Shown here: one piece after another, positions 38,565 through 50,862 of the stretch
How positions within the stretch are numbered: position 1 is the first letter of the stretch
Layout: each line of letters begins with the position of its first letter
The notes under the pieces: model-generated
Told to the model about the DNA's origin: nothing
The model's database searches: none
What the model saw: only the letters and a program-made list of their open reading frames with translations
From: Myoxocephalus aenaeus
Taxonomy: Eukaryota > Chordata > Actinopteri > Perciformes > Cottidae
DNA length: 64,000 bases
NCBI GenBank assembly: GCA_038501785.1
Contig: JBAMJR010000024.1
Span: 2,114,501 to 2,178,500 of the forward strand
Direction: 5' to 3'
Position numbers and translations under genes: made by a program

Positions 38565-38812
38565 TATCTTGATATGAGACTAGATATCGTCTTTTATGGA
38601 TAGCGTAATATGGCATACATTACAGTAAAGTGTAATTTTCTTAACATACCAGACTGTTCTAGCTGTTCTATTATTTCCCTTTAACTACTTAGTCATCAAA
38701 CTGATGATTATTCATATGAAATTATCATTGTGGTCAGTGTTGCAATATCAATATCGAGATATTTGGTCAAAATTATCGTGTGATTTTCTCCATATCGGCC
38801 AGCCACACCAGT
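38565..38812. mobile_element. MITE of the ATATCGAGATATTTGG / CATATCGCCCAGCC family
   Basis: It contains tgatatgagactagatatcg, ttaacataccagactgttct, agctgttctattatttccct and, near the right end, atatcgagatatttggtcaa and ctccatatcggccagcc. These form a teleost family I recognise. A shorter fragment of the same family lies near 9650-9690. No coding capacity. Confidence 0.7.
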
Positions 38813-39800
38813 GGGCTCTGGAAACATGGAAGCTGTGTTGCCACAGAGACCAGCGAGGCTGAAATAATTGGTCACATGATCAGAGAAGTTGTCTCTGATC
38901 TATTGAAAGTTGGTCTGAAAACGGTCATGGATGTTTGTAAAACACAGTTTTGCCGTTGACTTTTTTTTGAAAATCCGGTTGGTTAGTCGGGAGGTTTGTT
39001 TAAATCCGGTGTGGCTGCTTGTTTCTTGCTCCATCATATTCACAGATCTCAGCAATGAACTCTGTTTGCGAAAATGTCATAGAAATGATGACCAAAACCA
39101 ATATGTTCAATCGTTCTGAAACATTTTTTTTATTCTATTTTAAATTTTCTCATTGTTTTATTTATTTATTTTGGGTTGTTTTGTCTGTCATGTGGAATGG
39201 ATCCTTCCCTTCATTCTGTCAGCTGCCATCCAGCCCACAGAGAGTCACCACATCAATATCATGTTTACAGGAGGCAGGATTGTCTGCGTGTCTACATTCT
39301 GGGGCTTTTTCATCTCAGATCCTTTTTTTTCTTTCTTCAGGTGTCTGTGTGCACAAATGTGTGTGTGTTTATGCCATCTGCACACCAGCGTGTGTGTTGC
39401 CTTTCCTGTCAGGTATAGTGTGTGTGAATTGCCATAGGTTGATTGGTTAGCCTGAGAGGCAGCAGCGGGAGTTAAGGCAGGTGCTCCAGGGCAGCGGAAG
39501 GGAGAGCCAGGCGACGTCCCCCAGCCACGGCGCCTTCCCTCTGGGCCTCCAGCTCCGAGCGCTGCCTGGGTAGCTGGGAGGCAGCTCCAGGCTCCCGGGG
39601 CCCTAATGCTGGGACGAGAGGCTTGGGAGACAGAGGCGGTGCGAGGAGGAGGGTTATGTGTGTGTGTGTGTGTGTTTGTGGGTATGTTTGTTTATGTTTG
39701 TGTGTGTTCTGTTGGGGGATCCCAAGCAGATTTGTTTACCGGTAATTAATTCACCTGATTGACATAACAGCTGCCGCAGCTATGGGAAGGCAATGGCATA

Positions 39801-39801
<1 letters not shown>

Positions 39802-39887
<86 letters not shown>
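39802..39887. repeat. (TG)43 microsatellite
   Basis: A perfect TG run of 86 bases. Confidence 0.98.
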
Positions 39888-39888
<1 letters not shown>

Positions 39889-42346
39889 ATGGCTCCTGCC
39901 GTGGACGGCATTTCCAGGTGGCAGAGTTAGGAGTCGGATTCCTGGCATAGCAGGCCGGCAGCTCTCCGTCTTCCATCGATTAGACCCGTCTGTCGGCCGG
40001 CAGCCCTGCTTACACACTCCTGCCTCTTCGCTAATCTTTATAGAGTTGACTTCAGTGACAGAGTTATTGGAGCTCTTGATGCTGAGGGTAGAAAAGGAGA
40101 AGGCGGGCTGTGCCAGAAGGACAAATGACGAATGGGGGTGACGGCGATGACAGTTGGGGGCGGTGTGGAGAGGGAGTTCCTGGTTTGGTGGAGGAGATGC
40201 TCTGGATGAAACCAGCCGTTTGTCTGCAAATCAGTCTGCAAGTCACATAAAATACATGTGTGGACACACAATGGAGTGTGCATTCATGCGCGAGCGCATC
40301 CAAACGTGCACACCCCTGTCTATGCCTGCACAGGCGGCAGTTTTAAATGCGGCCCCTTTCTCCATTATGTGAACAGCTTGAACCCGTTTTTTCAGTTGCA
40401 TTCACTTTTTTTTTTTGTGGAGCTGAGGAGCAGACAGAGAAAATCTGAGTGAAAAAGAGAGAATGCAGCAGGTATAAACAGAAGAAATGAGAGACACACA
40501 GAGAGCCCTCGTGTGAATAATGTAAGCTGGTCAAAGTGTGTGTATGTGTGCGTGTCTTAGGGTGGCAGTATGCGCATCTTTGTACATGTGTTCACACATC
40601 GCAGCGTTTCTCCGTGTGTTTGAGATATATAGAGCGTGCGTGGGGGTCGCAGTCCAGGAAGGTCAGACTGACACACTTCTGAAAGAAGCACGGGCTTGTG
40701 CGCACACACACACATTCACCGACACACACACACACACACACTCGCACGCACTAACAGGTCGGTATCAGTGTTGTTGTGGCCAGCAGGTAGCAGTGTGTTG
40801 GCCTGCTTGTCTGGACCCAGATAACAGCAGATCCATTACCCCCTGGAAGCCGAGGTCTGATCACCGGACAGATAGAGCCGCTCACTCACTGTCTGTGGGC
40901 CATGCAGCCAGCCGGCTAGCCAGCTAGCCTCCGCCAGGGAGCTAAAGAGGATCACAACCAGGAGCGAAAGGAGAGCAGACCCCTCCTGTGAAGAGGCAAT
41001 GATCAAATACATGCCGTATGATTAACTACAGAAGGATTTTTTACAATTTTTTTTGTCATTCATGGAAAAACAAGTCATAGATCTTTTTCAAATGTCTCCG
41101 CCAACAGTTCAGGGGTGTAAATACAGACAAAGCAATGCAGGGACAATGGGGCGGCCTCGAGACAAAGTCTATGTCTATGTCATGGTTTTAATTTAGTCAG
41201 AAAGACCAAACTATAAAAAACATAAATTAATGATTTGAAAACTATTCAATGAAAGGACTAATTAGTTGTTGTCATATACAGGTCTGCACTGATGACTGTT
41301 GGGTAATATGCATGTTGGTCATTTGATGAGATGTTACGTTGTTCGGTGGGCAGTTTAGGCTGCAAAATGTGCCAAGATCACATCTGCAGAGCGAGCAGTC
41401 AAGGCTTTTCAAACATCAAAGCTGCAGGAAGTAAAGAACAGGAGAGAAAAGAACAGGTGGACGAGGTGGCAAAGGTCCCTAAATTAGATTGCTTTGGCTT
41501 TTTTTTTAAACAAACTTCATAATTAGTAACTAGAGTCTTAGCTCATATAACTCATACACAAGACTTTCAACACGGTCAAAAGCGGCCCTTGTTATTTCAT
41601 TTTTTTTAATTTATTACATGAAAAAGCACAATGTTGAGAGCCTTAAACAAGCTGTTTATCAGGCAACATGGCCTCAAATTCATGTGCGTGTCACGTCATA
41701 AACTATTCTTTGTCCTAATCGTAGGTGTGGCTGATGATGACCTTGATTATAAATGATCTTCCCGTTCTGCATCTCGATGCAGCCGTCTGCACAGGCTCCT
41801 CGCAGCTGAATCGCAGTGCCCTGTGTAACAATTAATGTCGACTGTTTTTCCGCTCCCTCTGAACAGTTTAACTGAGATTCCTGCTGTGTGTTTAGTTCCA
41901 TTAGCTGTTAGCCAAACACGCCGTAGGACTCCCACTGGCGGCTAACAGCTAACTAGCTCTCCTCCTACCCATAAGTTGTCGTCACCGCTAAGTTAGCATA
42001 CACAAACATGTGCAACTGTCCAACCCATTGTGTTAAAAATCAAGAAGGGAACTATTAGTAATCTGTTGTAGAATCCGAGCCTCACAACAGAGAACACCCT
42101 GGAAGAAAATGGACAGAGAGCTTTAGATTTGGAAAACATTGGAAACTCTTTTTCCAATATGAAGGAGGGCGTATGGGGGTATGGGTGTAACATCTTCAAG
42201 ACTGAAGATGTTATATGGCGAACAAGGAGGGATCATTAGTTAAAATGGGACGCTGAATGAAGCTTGTATGAAAATTGATTTGAAATGAATGAAGATAATG
42301 TCATGAAAAGGCAGCTCGGATTTTAGTAGATGGTTTTTATGGAGGT

Positions 42347-42362
42347 AAGAGAGAGAGAGGGG

Positions 42363-42399
<37 letters not shown>

Positions 42400-42414
42400 G
42401 GAGAGTGAGTGAGT

Positions 42415-42454
<40 letters not shown>

Positions 42455-42513
42455 TGTGAATGTGTGTGGAGTTAACGCTGTGCAGGTATATTGTGTATCA
42501 GGTTGGTTTGTGT

Positions 42514-42576
<63 letters not shown>

Positions 42577-42722
42577 GATACAGGGTTGCTATCAAAAGCC
42601 ACAGGCTGCTTTAAACTCCATCTCTGTTTCTTTTTCTCTCTCTTTCTTTTCTCCTCTCTCTCTCTCTCTCTCTCCCTCTCCCTCTCCCTCTCTCCCTCTC
42701 TCTCTCTCTCTCTCTCCCTCTG
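42347..42722. repeat. (GA)n, (GA)n and (CT)n blocks in inverted arrangement
   Basis: Interrupted GA at 42347-42450, perfect (GA)28 at 42518-42573, then a CT-rich tract at about 42630-42722. The GA and CT blocks are mutually complementary and only about 80 bases apart, so a single strand could fold back on itself. All long open frames here are Arg/Glu or Ser/Leu artefacts. Confidence 0.95.
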
Positions 42723-42794
42723 CTCCCTGGCCATGCTGATGATTGACGGCCTGAGGGTTTTAATGGGCACTGGAGAGCAGGAGCTGAGGTCGGG

Positions 42795-42808
42795 GTTGTC
42801 ATGGCAAC
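42795..42808. promoter_or_regulatory. RFX X-box-like palindrome
   Basis: GTTGTCATGGCAAC is nearly a perfect inverted repeat and one of the best matches in the window to the RFX consensus GTTGCCATGGCAAC. It is intronic and just downstream of the CT tract. Confidence 0.5.
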
Positions 42809-43959
42809 TAGGAGAAGGGGGCCTTTTGCTGCCGCTTCACCTGAGTACTGTGGAGCCTCGCTGGCTGGTTGAGGCAGCCGCACACACACACACACACACA
42901 GACACGCACACGCACGCGCACACACTCGCCACACACAAACCTACACGCCAGAGCAACACTTCCATTCACTCTTTCTCCTCCCTGAGATGCTCTGCTGTTC
43001 ATCCAGCCATCTCTGGCCTTGTCTTCCTTTTCTCTTTTGCATCTTTCTTTTCTCTTTTCTCTGCTGATCCCTGAGCATATAATGCTCTCCGATTTACCGC
43101 ACCTGGTTAACTGCGTGTGTGTGTGTGTGTGTGTGTTTGCATGTGTGTAATTTACAGCATTTAGCCTATTGCTTTTGCTGTCCCATTGTTCGGTAACTGC
43201 TCACAATTACGCTCTTTAAAGGGCCCATTTGAGGTCCGAAGTGTTTTAGGCCACATATTATTTGTTACGTCTGCCGCGGAGGTCTTCGGACCCATATTGG
43301 GACATTATCTAGCCGAGACAGACCAGTGGAAAACCCACCAGTACCCGTGATTCGCTTCAATATATTTTCTTCCCATTTGCGAGGGACCCAGGGGACAGTC
43401 GGATCCCATCCAAAGACACGGCAGGATAATTAGTCTTGATCCAAAACTCGCTCAACCCCAAAAGACCCAAAATAAAACCAGGACACCACCTTACCAATCA
43501 GCGGCCATTATAGAAGGAGACCAATACATGTAATTCTTCCTCCTGTAGCTCATTGCTCACGCTGTTCTTCCTGACTCCAAAAAAAATTGTGATCATAACT
43601 GATAATGGGTTTGATCAGATCCACATCGCAACAATACAACGGGATCTGACCCCATTAGACTGAATATAATTTGGTTAGGAGCCCGACTCTGGTCCTGGGT
43701 TGGGTCTCAGTCAGCAGGAACAAAGTGTCAAAATGTCTTCTTGGAAGAGTCTTTCGAAGATATTTATTTTTGCACTTTTGCCCTAATTGGATAGATATAA
43801 TTTGAGGAGACGATCCATTCACCACGTCAGTTGGGTTGGGTTCAGGTTAACTCGATTGTTCTTTTTACTAGCTGGTTGACTCCCAACTGTTTAATACCAG
43901 TCAGTGGTCCTACGCTTCAAACTATGCCGCTTTACGTACCCCTCTAACGACAGTTTCAG

Positions 43960-44240
43960 TTCCCGCATTGTCTCTTTTCAAAATAAACTTCCGTGTTCAC
44001 AGGAAATGTAGAGTTTCCGCTCGTTACACGGATACAGTCCCTTTTCAAATATATTTCCAACGTAGGTTTACTTAGTTTTTTGGTTCACTTACTCACCCAA
44101 ACAATTTGGTTAGGTTAAGGAAAAGATCATGGTTGGGGTTACAATCACGTAAGATAAGTACGTAGTTAAGTCACAAAACTAAGGTACAAAACCTCAACGT
44201 TGATTGTCTTTCCCACGGGACATAAACAGCGTTTTGCTTT
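43960..44240. mobile_element. Teleost interspersed repeat fragment (GGTTAGGTTAAGGAAAAGATC type)
   Basis: The phrase ttggttaggttaaggaaaag, followed by atcatggttggggtta and later gacataaacagcgttttgct, is one I recognise as a dispersed fish repeat. A similar block lies at 45250-45490 (tacgtttaggtaactaacac, gggttgggaaagactgtggt). Boundaries and class are not determined. Confidence 0.45.
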
Positions 44241-44588
44241 ATGAAAGTCCTGTGTTTTTTTATCCATCTTACCTCTCGCTCTTTGTACTACGTCAGTGGC
44301 TCTGACCATCTAATTGGAGTTATTATTAAACCTGGTGCCTCTCCTGCAGATGCTAAAGGGTTCCTCAGTGCATCGCTATGAGACACCAAGAGGCACTGAC
44401 CAAGCGTCGGTATTTAAGTTGGGAGTGAGAACTTTACATCTGAAATGTTGAATTATCGTGAATAACTTTGTGTTGCTGGGGGCATTGCTAACTCGATAGC
44501 CGTACACTCCTTTGCTTTCCGGTTTTGTAGGTAGACTCTTGACGTGCATGCGTGTCTACTGTTGAGGCTGGGAGGAATTCGTACAGTT

Positions 44589-44619
<31 letters not shown>

Positions 44620-44864
44620 CTCAGAGGACGATAGAAGCATCTTTAGCAGACTGTTCTTCACTGTCCGACCTCTCATCACCCTTTGAGATCTCTCTCTCTC
44701 TCTCCCTCTCTCTCTATCTCTCTCTATTGTCTGCCTGTTCTTTCTGTTCAAATGTCTCTCTCTGTGTCTCTCTGCTGGTATCTGACTCCTGTGGATATGT
44801 CCAGGGCCACACTCTGGAAGTCTCTTATGATTTGTTCGAGTCCCACAGATCCACACCCTCTTAC

Positions 44865-44866
<2 letters not shown>

Positions 44867-44936
<70 letters not shown>
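44867..44936. repeat. (TG)35 microsatellite
   Basis: A perfect GT run of 70 bases. Confidence 0.98.
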
Positions 44937-44938
<2 letters not shown>

Positions 44939-45066
44939 GGCTTCATGGCCCGGGGCCTGTTAGTTAGTGTCTGGGCCGTGCAGGTCAGCCGAGGGATGGA
45001 GGGATTGTTTGCTCTGGATGTGAGTGAAGCTCTCGTTACAGTGGGGGAGGGGCAGAAGGAGAGCAC

Positions 45067-45186
<120 letters not shown>

Positions 45187-45249
45187 TACATTTTGTGGAG
45201 AGTCTACGATTGTTCAGTAGCTACTAGTTTTTATGAAAATTTGTGATAT

Positions 45250-45490
45250 TACTCTAAACGCCTCTGTGGTTCCTTAACGACTGTACGAAGTCCTCCATCT
45301 GGACGTAGGAGTCACATGAGCAGTTTTTCTGATCTGCCACCTCCCTCCATGGTTAACATATGGTTACGTTTAGGTAACTAACACTACTTGGATAGGGTTG
45401 GGAAAGACTGTGGTCGTGGTTCTGACTGTTGAAAGATGCAGGATCAAAAACCGCAGTCCGGTGTGTCAAAGTCTAACGTTTTGACCTTTT
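45250..45490. mobile_element. Teleost interspersed repeat fragment
   Basis: Probably the same family as 43960-44240, judged from gttaacatatggttacgttt, aggtaactaacactactt and atagggttgggaaagactgt. Too diverged to delimit. Confidence 0.35.
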
Positions 45491-46907
45491 TGAGGAGTGC
45501 AACATCGTCAAGCTACTGCTACGTCTTTATTCCTACTATAAGACACTCGGGGGAAATGTAAATGTGAGGAATGTTAAATGTTTGAACATACTGTTGCATT
45601 TCCTTTGTGTGTCAGTTGGAAGAAGGGCTGTTTGTAGCTTAATATTCCCCCACAGCGTTGGATCCTCCTGTAACACGCGCATTGGCTCCACATTCTGATT
45701 GAATATGTATTCTTTGGGTTACTTTTTTCTTCTTCTTTCCGTTTCCTCCTCACATCGCGCCGGCCATGTGTGAATGTCGAGCTCTGACAAAGCAGTCATG
45801 ACCAAACACCGCCTGTCAGCCTCGCTGCCTCGCTGCCTCAGAAGGAGAGCAGAGCAGCGAGCGTCACATCTGTCTTCTCCCCGATGTTGAAAATCATTAT
45901 AATTGAAAGAAAAAAAAATGAAGGAAATATTGCCAAGAAATGTATTTGGAGGCCATATTATAAATTGGGGTTGCATGCAGGAAGAAAGGCTGCTCTGTGT
46001 AAATCAAGATTATGGTTCTGATTTACATTTTTTTTTTTTCATCAAATTGTTCATCAATATGAAGTGGGACCAAAACACTGACAGGAATTACGGGAGTGGG
46101 CTGAGTGATGACCCTCAATACTTTGTACCCAATCAAATGTGCCTGTAACACTAATAATTATGACACGTTTTGTCAGTTTTATTCTTGTAACTTATTCTTT
46201 AATCAGATACTTCCTGGACTAAAGATATATGAAGAAACAATGTTTGTGTAATAAAACACATCTTTCTTTCTCAAATTACTCAGGGAATTTGAGCTCCTGT
46301 CCTATATGGAGATGCCACTGGAAGGCTTTTATTTCAAAGTAGTAAAAATGTGACATTCAGGAGTTTTATTGTTCAGAGTTTGAGTACAATTTGCCAACAT
46401 TTTCCCAAATTGGATTGTGGATTGTGGAACATTGACTAGTGGAGAAAAAAGAAATATAGCAAATAGGAGCAAACCTGAAACCAGCTTGCCTCCTTTGTGT
46501 TGGACAAAGAAACAAACATAAGTCTTAACACCGCTCCCACGTCTTTGAAATGGATCTGTTGGTCTGGCTGTCTGTTGCAGTCATGATGCGCGTGACTCCA
46601 CTGGAAGCTCTCTGAAGCCTTAATGTTCCCCCTAAAACTATCTGCATCTCGACTAGATATAGTTTCATTTATCGCTGTGACTAAATAATCATATCTCCAT
46701 CAGTTAATCGGTAATTGCTCCATTTGTGTCCAAGACATTCAGTGAGTGTAATCAGGGCTGGACAGATCATTTCTGCACGCCGTGTCTCTCTTTCCCGTTA
46801 TTTTTCGGTGAACGTGGTTTTATTTGAACACCTGATTGCTGTTTGCTGCTCCGTCACACATGAACACATGGGAGTAAACTGTGGTCTCTTTTTATTTTGT
46901 CTTTCAG

Positions 46908-46997
46908 AGTGCGGCTGCCGCTCCCAGTCCAGTGATGGGCAACATGCCACCAAATGATGGCATGCCAGGAGGACCCATGCCCCCGGGCTTCTTTCAA
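46908..46997 (+). CDS. ssbp4: ssbp exon: start of proline-rich linker
   Basis: This 90-base, 30-codon exon begins SAAAAPSPVMGNM, continues through PPNDGMPGG and ends in PMPPGFFQ. The exon is symmetrical, phase 0 at both ends, and joins directly to the Tyr codon closing the 5156-5240 exon, giving the family junction HDY-SAAAA. The acceptor is tttattttgtctttcag and the donor gtaagg. The segment is the start of the disordered Pro/Gly/Met-rich region that follows the LUFS domain and is not catalytic. PVMGNM resembles SSBP4 (PVMGSM), while SSBP2 and SSBP3 have PVLGNI. It lies 41.7 kb after the previous exon, and a long CT-rich minisatellite starts about 460 bases downstream. Confidence 0.94.
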
Positions 46998-47457
46998 GTA
47001 AGGAGAAGAACTTTCTGACTGACTTCATCCCTCACCCACCCCCACCCCCGCCTTCACCCGTCACACAACAACATCACACCACAGCCCCCCTGCTGCCCCT
47101 CCCGTAGCCACCGCTAAGCCAATCCTTCTGTCTCCTCCTCCTTTTTTAGCCTCTTTAGCTGTCTTAATCCCTGTCCAGATGTGTTCCCTTCTCTGTCTCT
47201 CTGCCTCCGTCCCATATGTCCATGCTCGGGTTGTTAACTCCTGGTGCTCTGTCTGGAGCTGACTCCCAAAGAGCTCGCTGTATCTGCCCAAATATGAAGT
47301 GTTGCTTTGGTGAGCGTGTTGGTGCTAGTAGATGCTTTGTTATTTATTTTTTGGGGTTGAGGAGAGGAGGCTATTATCTGTGGTTTGTGCTACTTGTGTC
47401 ACTAATTCCTCGTGTCACCACTGTTCTCTGAAGGCTTTCTCTGAGCCTGACGAGGTC

Positions 47458-47755
47458 ACTCTCTCTCTCTCTGTTTCTCTCTCTCTATCTCTCTCTCTCG
47501 CTCTATCTCTCTCTCTATCTCTCTCTCGCTCTGTTTCTCTCTCTCTCTCTATCTCTCTCTCGCTCTGTTTCCCTCTCTATCTCTCTGTTTCTCTCTCTTT
47601 CGCTCTGTTTTTCTCTCTCTCTTTCTCTCTCTCTCTTGCTCCGTTTCTCTCTCTCTATCTCTCTGTTTTTCTCTCTCGCTCTGTTTCTCTCTCTCTCTCG
47701 CTCTGTTTCTCTCTCTCTATCGCTCTGTTTTGCTCTCTCTTGCTCTCTCTCGCTC

Positions 47756-47812
<57 letters not shown>

Positions 47813-47881
47813 TTCTCTCTCTCGCTCTGTTTCTCTCTCTCTATCTCTCTTTCTCGCTCTGTTTCTCTCTCTATCTCTCTC

Positions 47882-47924
<43 letters not shown>

Positions 47925-47996
47925 GTTTCTCTCTGCCTCTCTCTCTCTCTCTCTCTCTCTCCCTCTCTGTTTCTCTCTCTCTCTGGTTCCATCACT
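47458..47996. repeat. CT-rich minisatellite of CTCGCTCTGTTTCTCTCTCTAT units, with (TA)n
   Basis: About 540 bases of CT dinucleotide punctuated by more than a dozen ctctgttt motifs, roughly every 20-36 bases, plus two (TA)n patches at 47798-47811 and 47886-47920. Units vary in length, so it is a compound minisatellite rather than a pure microsatellite. It begins about 460 bases after the 46908-46997 exon. The long Ser/Leu open frames are artefacts. Confidence 0.9.
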
Positions 47997-48659
47997 CTCT
48001 CCTTTCTCTCTCACACATGAACATGCACACACTCAAGCCTTATTTAAAACACATTAAGCTAGTTACACTCTAAAATACCTGCACCCACAATGATATTCAC
48101 CGAATTGGCGAAGGTGAAAATTGTTTTGACTTTTTAGTGAAAACAAGTTTTAACCTTGCCAATTAGCTAATTTTTTTTAATTATTATTATAAAGAAGGTC
48201 TACGTGCTCTATAAATAATGTGAAAGCATCAAAACACTCAAACCACAGCCGTGGCCTGAGTACTTCCTGCAGCTTTTACGTTTGACTGCCTGCTCAACTT
48301 GCAGATGTGCTCAGCAAATTCTGCGCCTAAGCTGGCTATACTTCTCTACATGATCAAATAAAGACTTGATATTGGACAACATCAACACATAGTACCCAGT
48401 AATCCTCAATGCATACATGTATATGACCATAAAAACAACTATTTTTATAGTGTGTTTCTGGTTTTCATAGTTTAAGCATATCATGTTGTTATAGATTGCT
48501 ACTCAATATTATTTAGAAATAATAAAATAAAACCATGACTGAGATGCGTTTGCCTTTTCGAGTTGATATATATAGCAAATGGCACCATTTAAGTACTTAT
48601 TAACACACATATTTCCAGGGTGGCATTCTGAACCACTCCAAAGGGTCAATGTTCTGCCC

Positions 48660-49015
48660 ATCACAATGTCGTAGGGCCCTCTCTGTCTACGGGCCCCCGG
48701 TATAAGTGCCCCTAAACGCCGTGTAGTTGACAGACGCAGAGTCCCCGGCTGCAATAACGCTGTGAAGATGGCGACGGCTCAGATGTGGAAGACCAGAAAA
48801 CAATGACCAATCAGAGCAGACTGGGCTATTTTGGGGCGGCGGGGGGGTCTTAAAAAGACAGGAGCTCAAATGGAGCGTTTAAGAGAGATGGTGAAAACAT
48901 CTATACTCAGACCGACAGTATGAGAAAGTATGTGTATTTTGAACAATAAAGCACGTCAACATGCTCGGGTCGGAATAACAACATGTGCAGGATGCCATAA
49001 TGCTTTTCATGTTAT
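48660..49015. mobile_element. Teleost interspersed repeat (MITE-like)
   Basis: Phrases such as agacaggagctcaaatggag, gcgtttaagagagatggtga, cagaccgacagtatgagaaa and gaacaataaagcacgtcaac match a common fish family that normally ends in cataatatgtccc; here the end is decayed to gccataatgcttttcat. No coding capacity and no clear duplication. Confidence 0.6.
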
Positions 49016-49360
49016 TAATGTTTCATGTTATTAAGCATGTTTTACAAATGTGCTCCGATTGGACGTTTAGTAAGCCTGATGTGTAAATACATACACTGTG
49101 GGACTAGCCATATGCCTGCGTTTTCTGGTGCTGGTTGATTGGCAGCATGTCGTGTGCTGTGCAGCCTGTGTGTGTAGGCGTGTAGGCGAGTAGGTGTGTA
49201 TATGTGTGTGAGTGTGAGTGTGTGTGTGTGTGTGCGTGCAGGGGTCGTAGAGAATGTTAATGATGTATGAGCAGTGAGCAGGCCAGGGAGAAAGCTATCC
49301 GATGGTGTTGCATGAGTGACATTGCTTTCCATAAATAGACCCTGTGTGCATGGCGGACAG

Positions 49361-49412
49361 GCAGACAGAAAGACGGAAAGACAGAAAGACAGACAGACAG
49401 GCAGACAGGCAG
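49361..49412. repeat. (CAGA)n-type tetranucleotide tract
   Basis: A mixture of caga, cagg, gaaa and gacg units over about 50 bases. Confidence 0.9.
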
Positions 49413-50195
49413 GATGGTCAGAGGGAAGACAGGGAGAAGAAAGGCGGTTGATGGTTTCTTTCCAACGCCGCAAGATTCGCTCTCCTCTCTTCTCTTCCCT
49501 TTGCTTAGCTCAGCTAATCTGAGCAGCAAAGCAGGCAAATGTAAAGAAAACAAAAACCTGCATAACGCACACACACACAAAACCATCGACAAAAGGGTCT
49601 CTGCACATCCCCAAACTTCACATCCGACTTCCCTAAATCAAGCAGACGGTGTTGCCAGAACTGCAGCATATTTCAATGCGTTGCAGCGTGTTCGTATGGT
49701 ACCTTTCAACTTCAGCAAGAGCTGACACCATACACACTGCTTAGGTAGCTGACATTCACTCCCTGGTGAACTAATGGTTGCGGTCTCCGCTGAAAATGCA
49801 GGCTACTGAGTTTTCTGCAGTTCATTTATTCATTCAGATGAAGGGGAAGCAGATTCTCTTTTTTTCTTTTTTATCGTTCCCTCCCACGTATTGTTGAGAT
49901 TTTACTCACATTCTCATCTCACTGCTCTGTTACACTGGAGGTAAGGTCAGTCATTTGACAGTGGGAATTTGCCACCTTTGTAAAAGACTCAACAATGGTT
50001 ATTATGTTTTTGATGTGGGCTTGTGAATGGATTGTATCTGCTAAAGCTGAATTTTCTCCGTGCTTTACTCATTTCTCATCTCCGGGTCTGCTACCTCCCG
50101 CCACCTTCTCCCTCTCCTCTCTCCTTCGTACGCCTGGCATCCTTCTCCATGACATTTCCTCACTCTCTCCATTTCCCTTGTCTTTGAAACTATTA

Positions 50196-50429
<234 letters not shown>

Positions 50430-50840
50430 GCCTTACATTTTTCCCAGTTGCACTAGCTCTGTAATTAACATGGGTGACCCCAACACTGTTATTGGCTACA
50501 GTCCTGGGAGAGAGGGATGAGGGGCAAAGGAGGGACAGTGGAGGAAAATGGAGGCAGAGGGTGCAGGAGGAGGGTGTGCTCCCCTAATCTGTCGCTCACA
50601 GGACGAGCCGGGCATCGAGTCCTGGTAGACACAAAGAAAAGGTAGATGAAGAGAGACATACTTTAGGTAGAAAGACCATGGACGGAGGAGAAACGGGAAG
50701 AAGTGGGAGAGAAATGCTGTGTTTGGTGTGAGCATCTCTATACATTCGGTGTGTAATTCTCCTCTCCTCTCAGCCAAAGTCCATCGCTGCTGCATCATGG
50801 CCCTCTGGGGAGGACAAGCAAAGGGGAAGATAGAGGAGAA

Positions 50841-50862
50841 GGGGGGGGGGGGGGGGGGGGGG
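50841..50862. repeat. G22 homopolymer
   Basis: Twenty-two consecutive G, flanked by purine-rich sequence. Quadruplex-capable and of uncertain exact length. Confidence 0.95.

Larger units (their letters stand above)
34357..42346. other. Large intron, part 5
   Basis: No supported gene. C/T-rich sequence lies at 34360-34540. (TG)n runs lie at 35285-35351, 36595-36647, 37785-37857, 37975-38026 and 39802-39887. A LINE-like tail spans 36655-36724 and two adjacent MITEs span 38181-38812. A GC-rich patch spans 39440-39640. Non-repetitive, homeodomain-core-rich sequence lies at about 37500-37600. Repeat-like sequence at 41690-42010 carries tgttagccaaacacgccgta and ggcggctaacagctaactag. The rest appears unique and noncoding. 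Confidence 0.55.

Noticed and set aside
47332..48073. 241- and 145-codon Ser/Leu frames
   Set aside because: They translate the CT-rich minisatellite and (TA)n.
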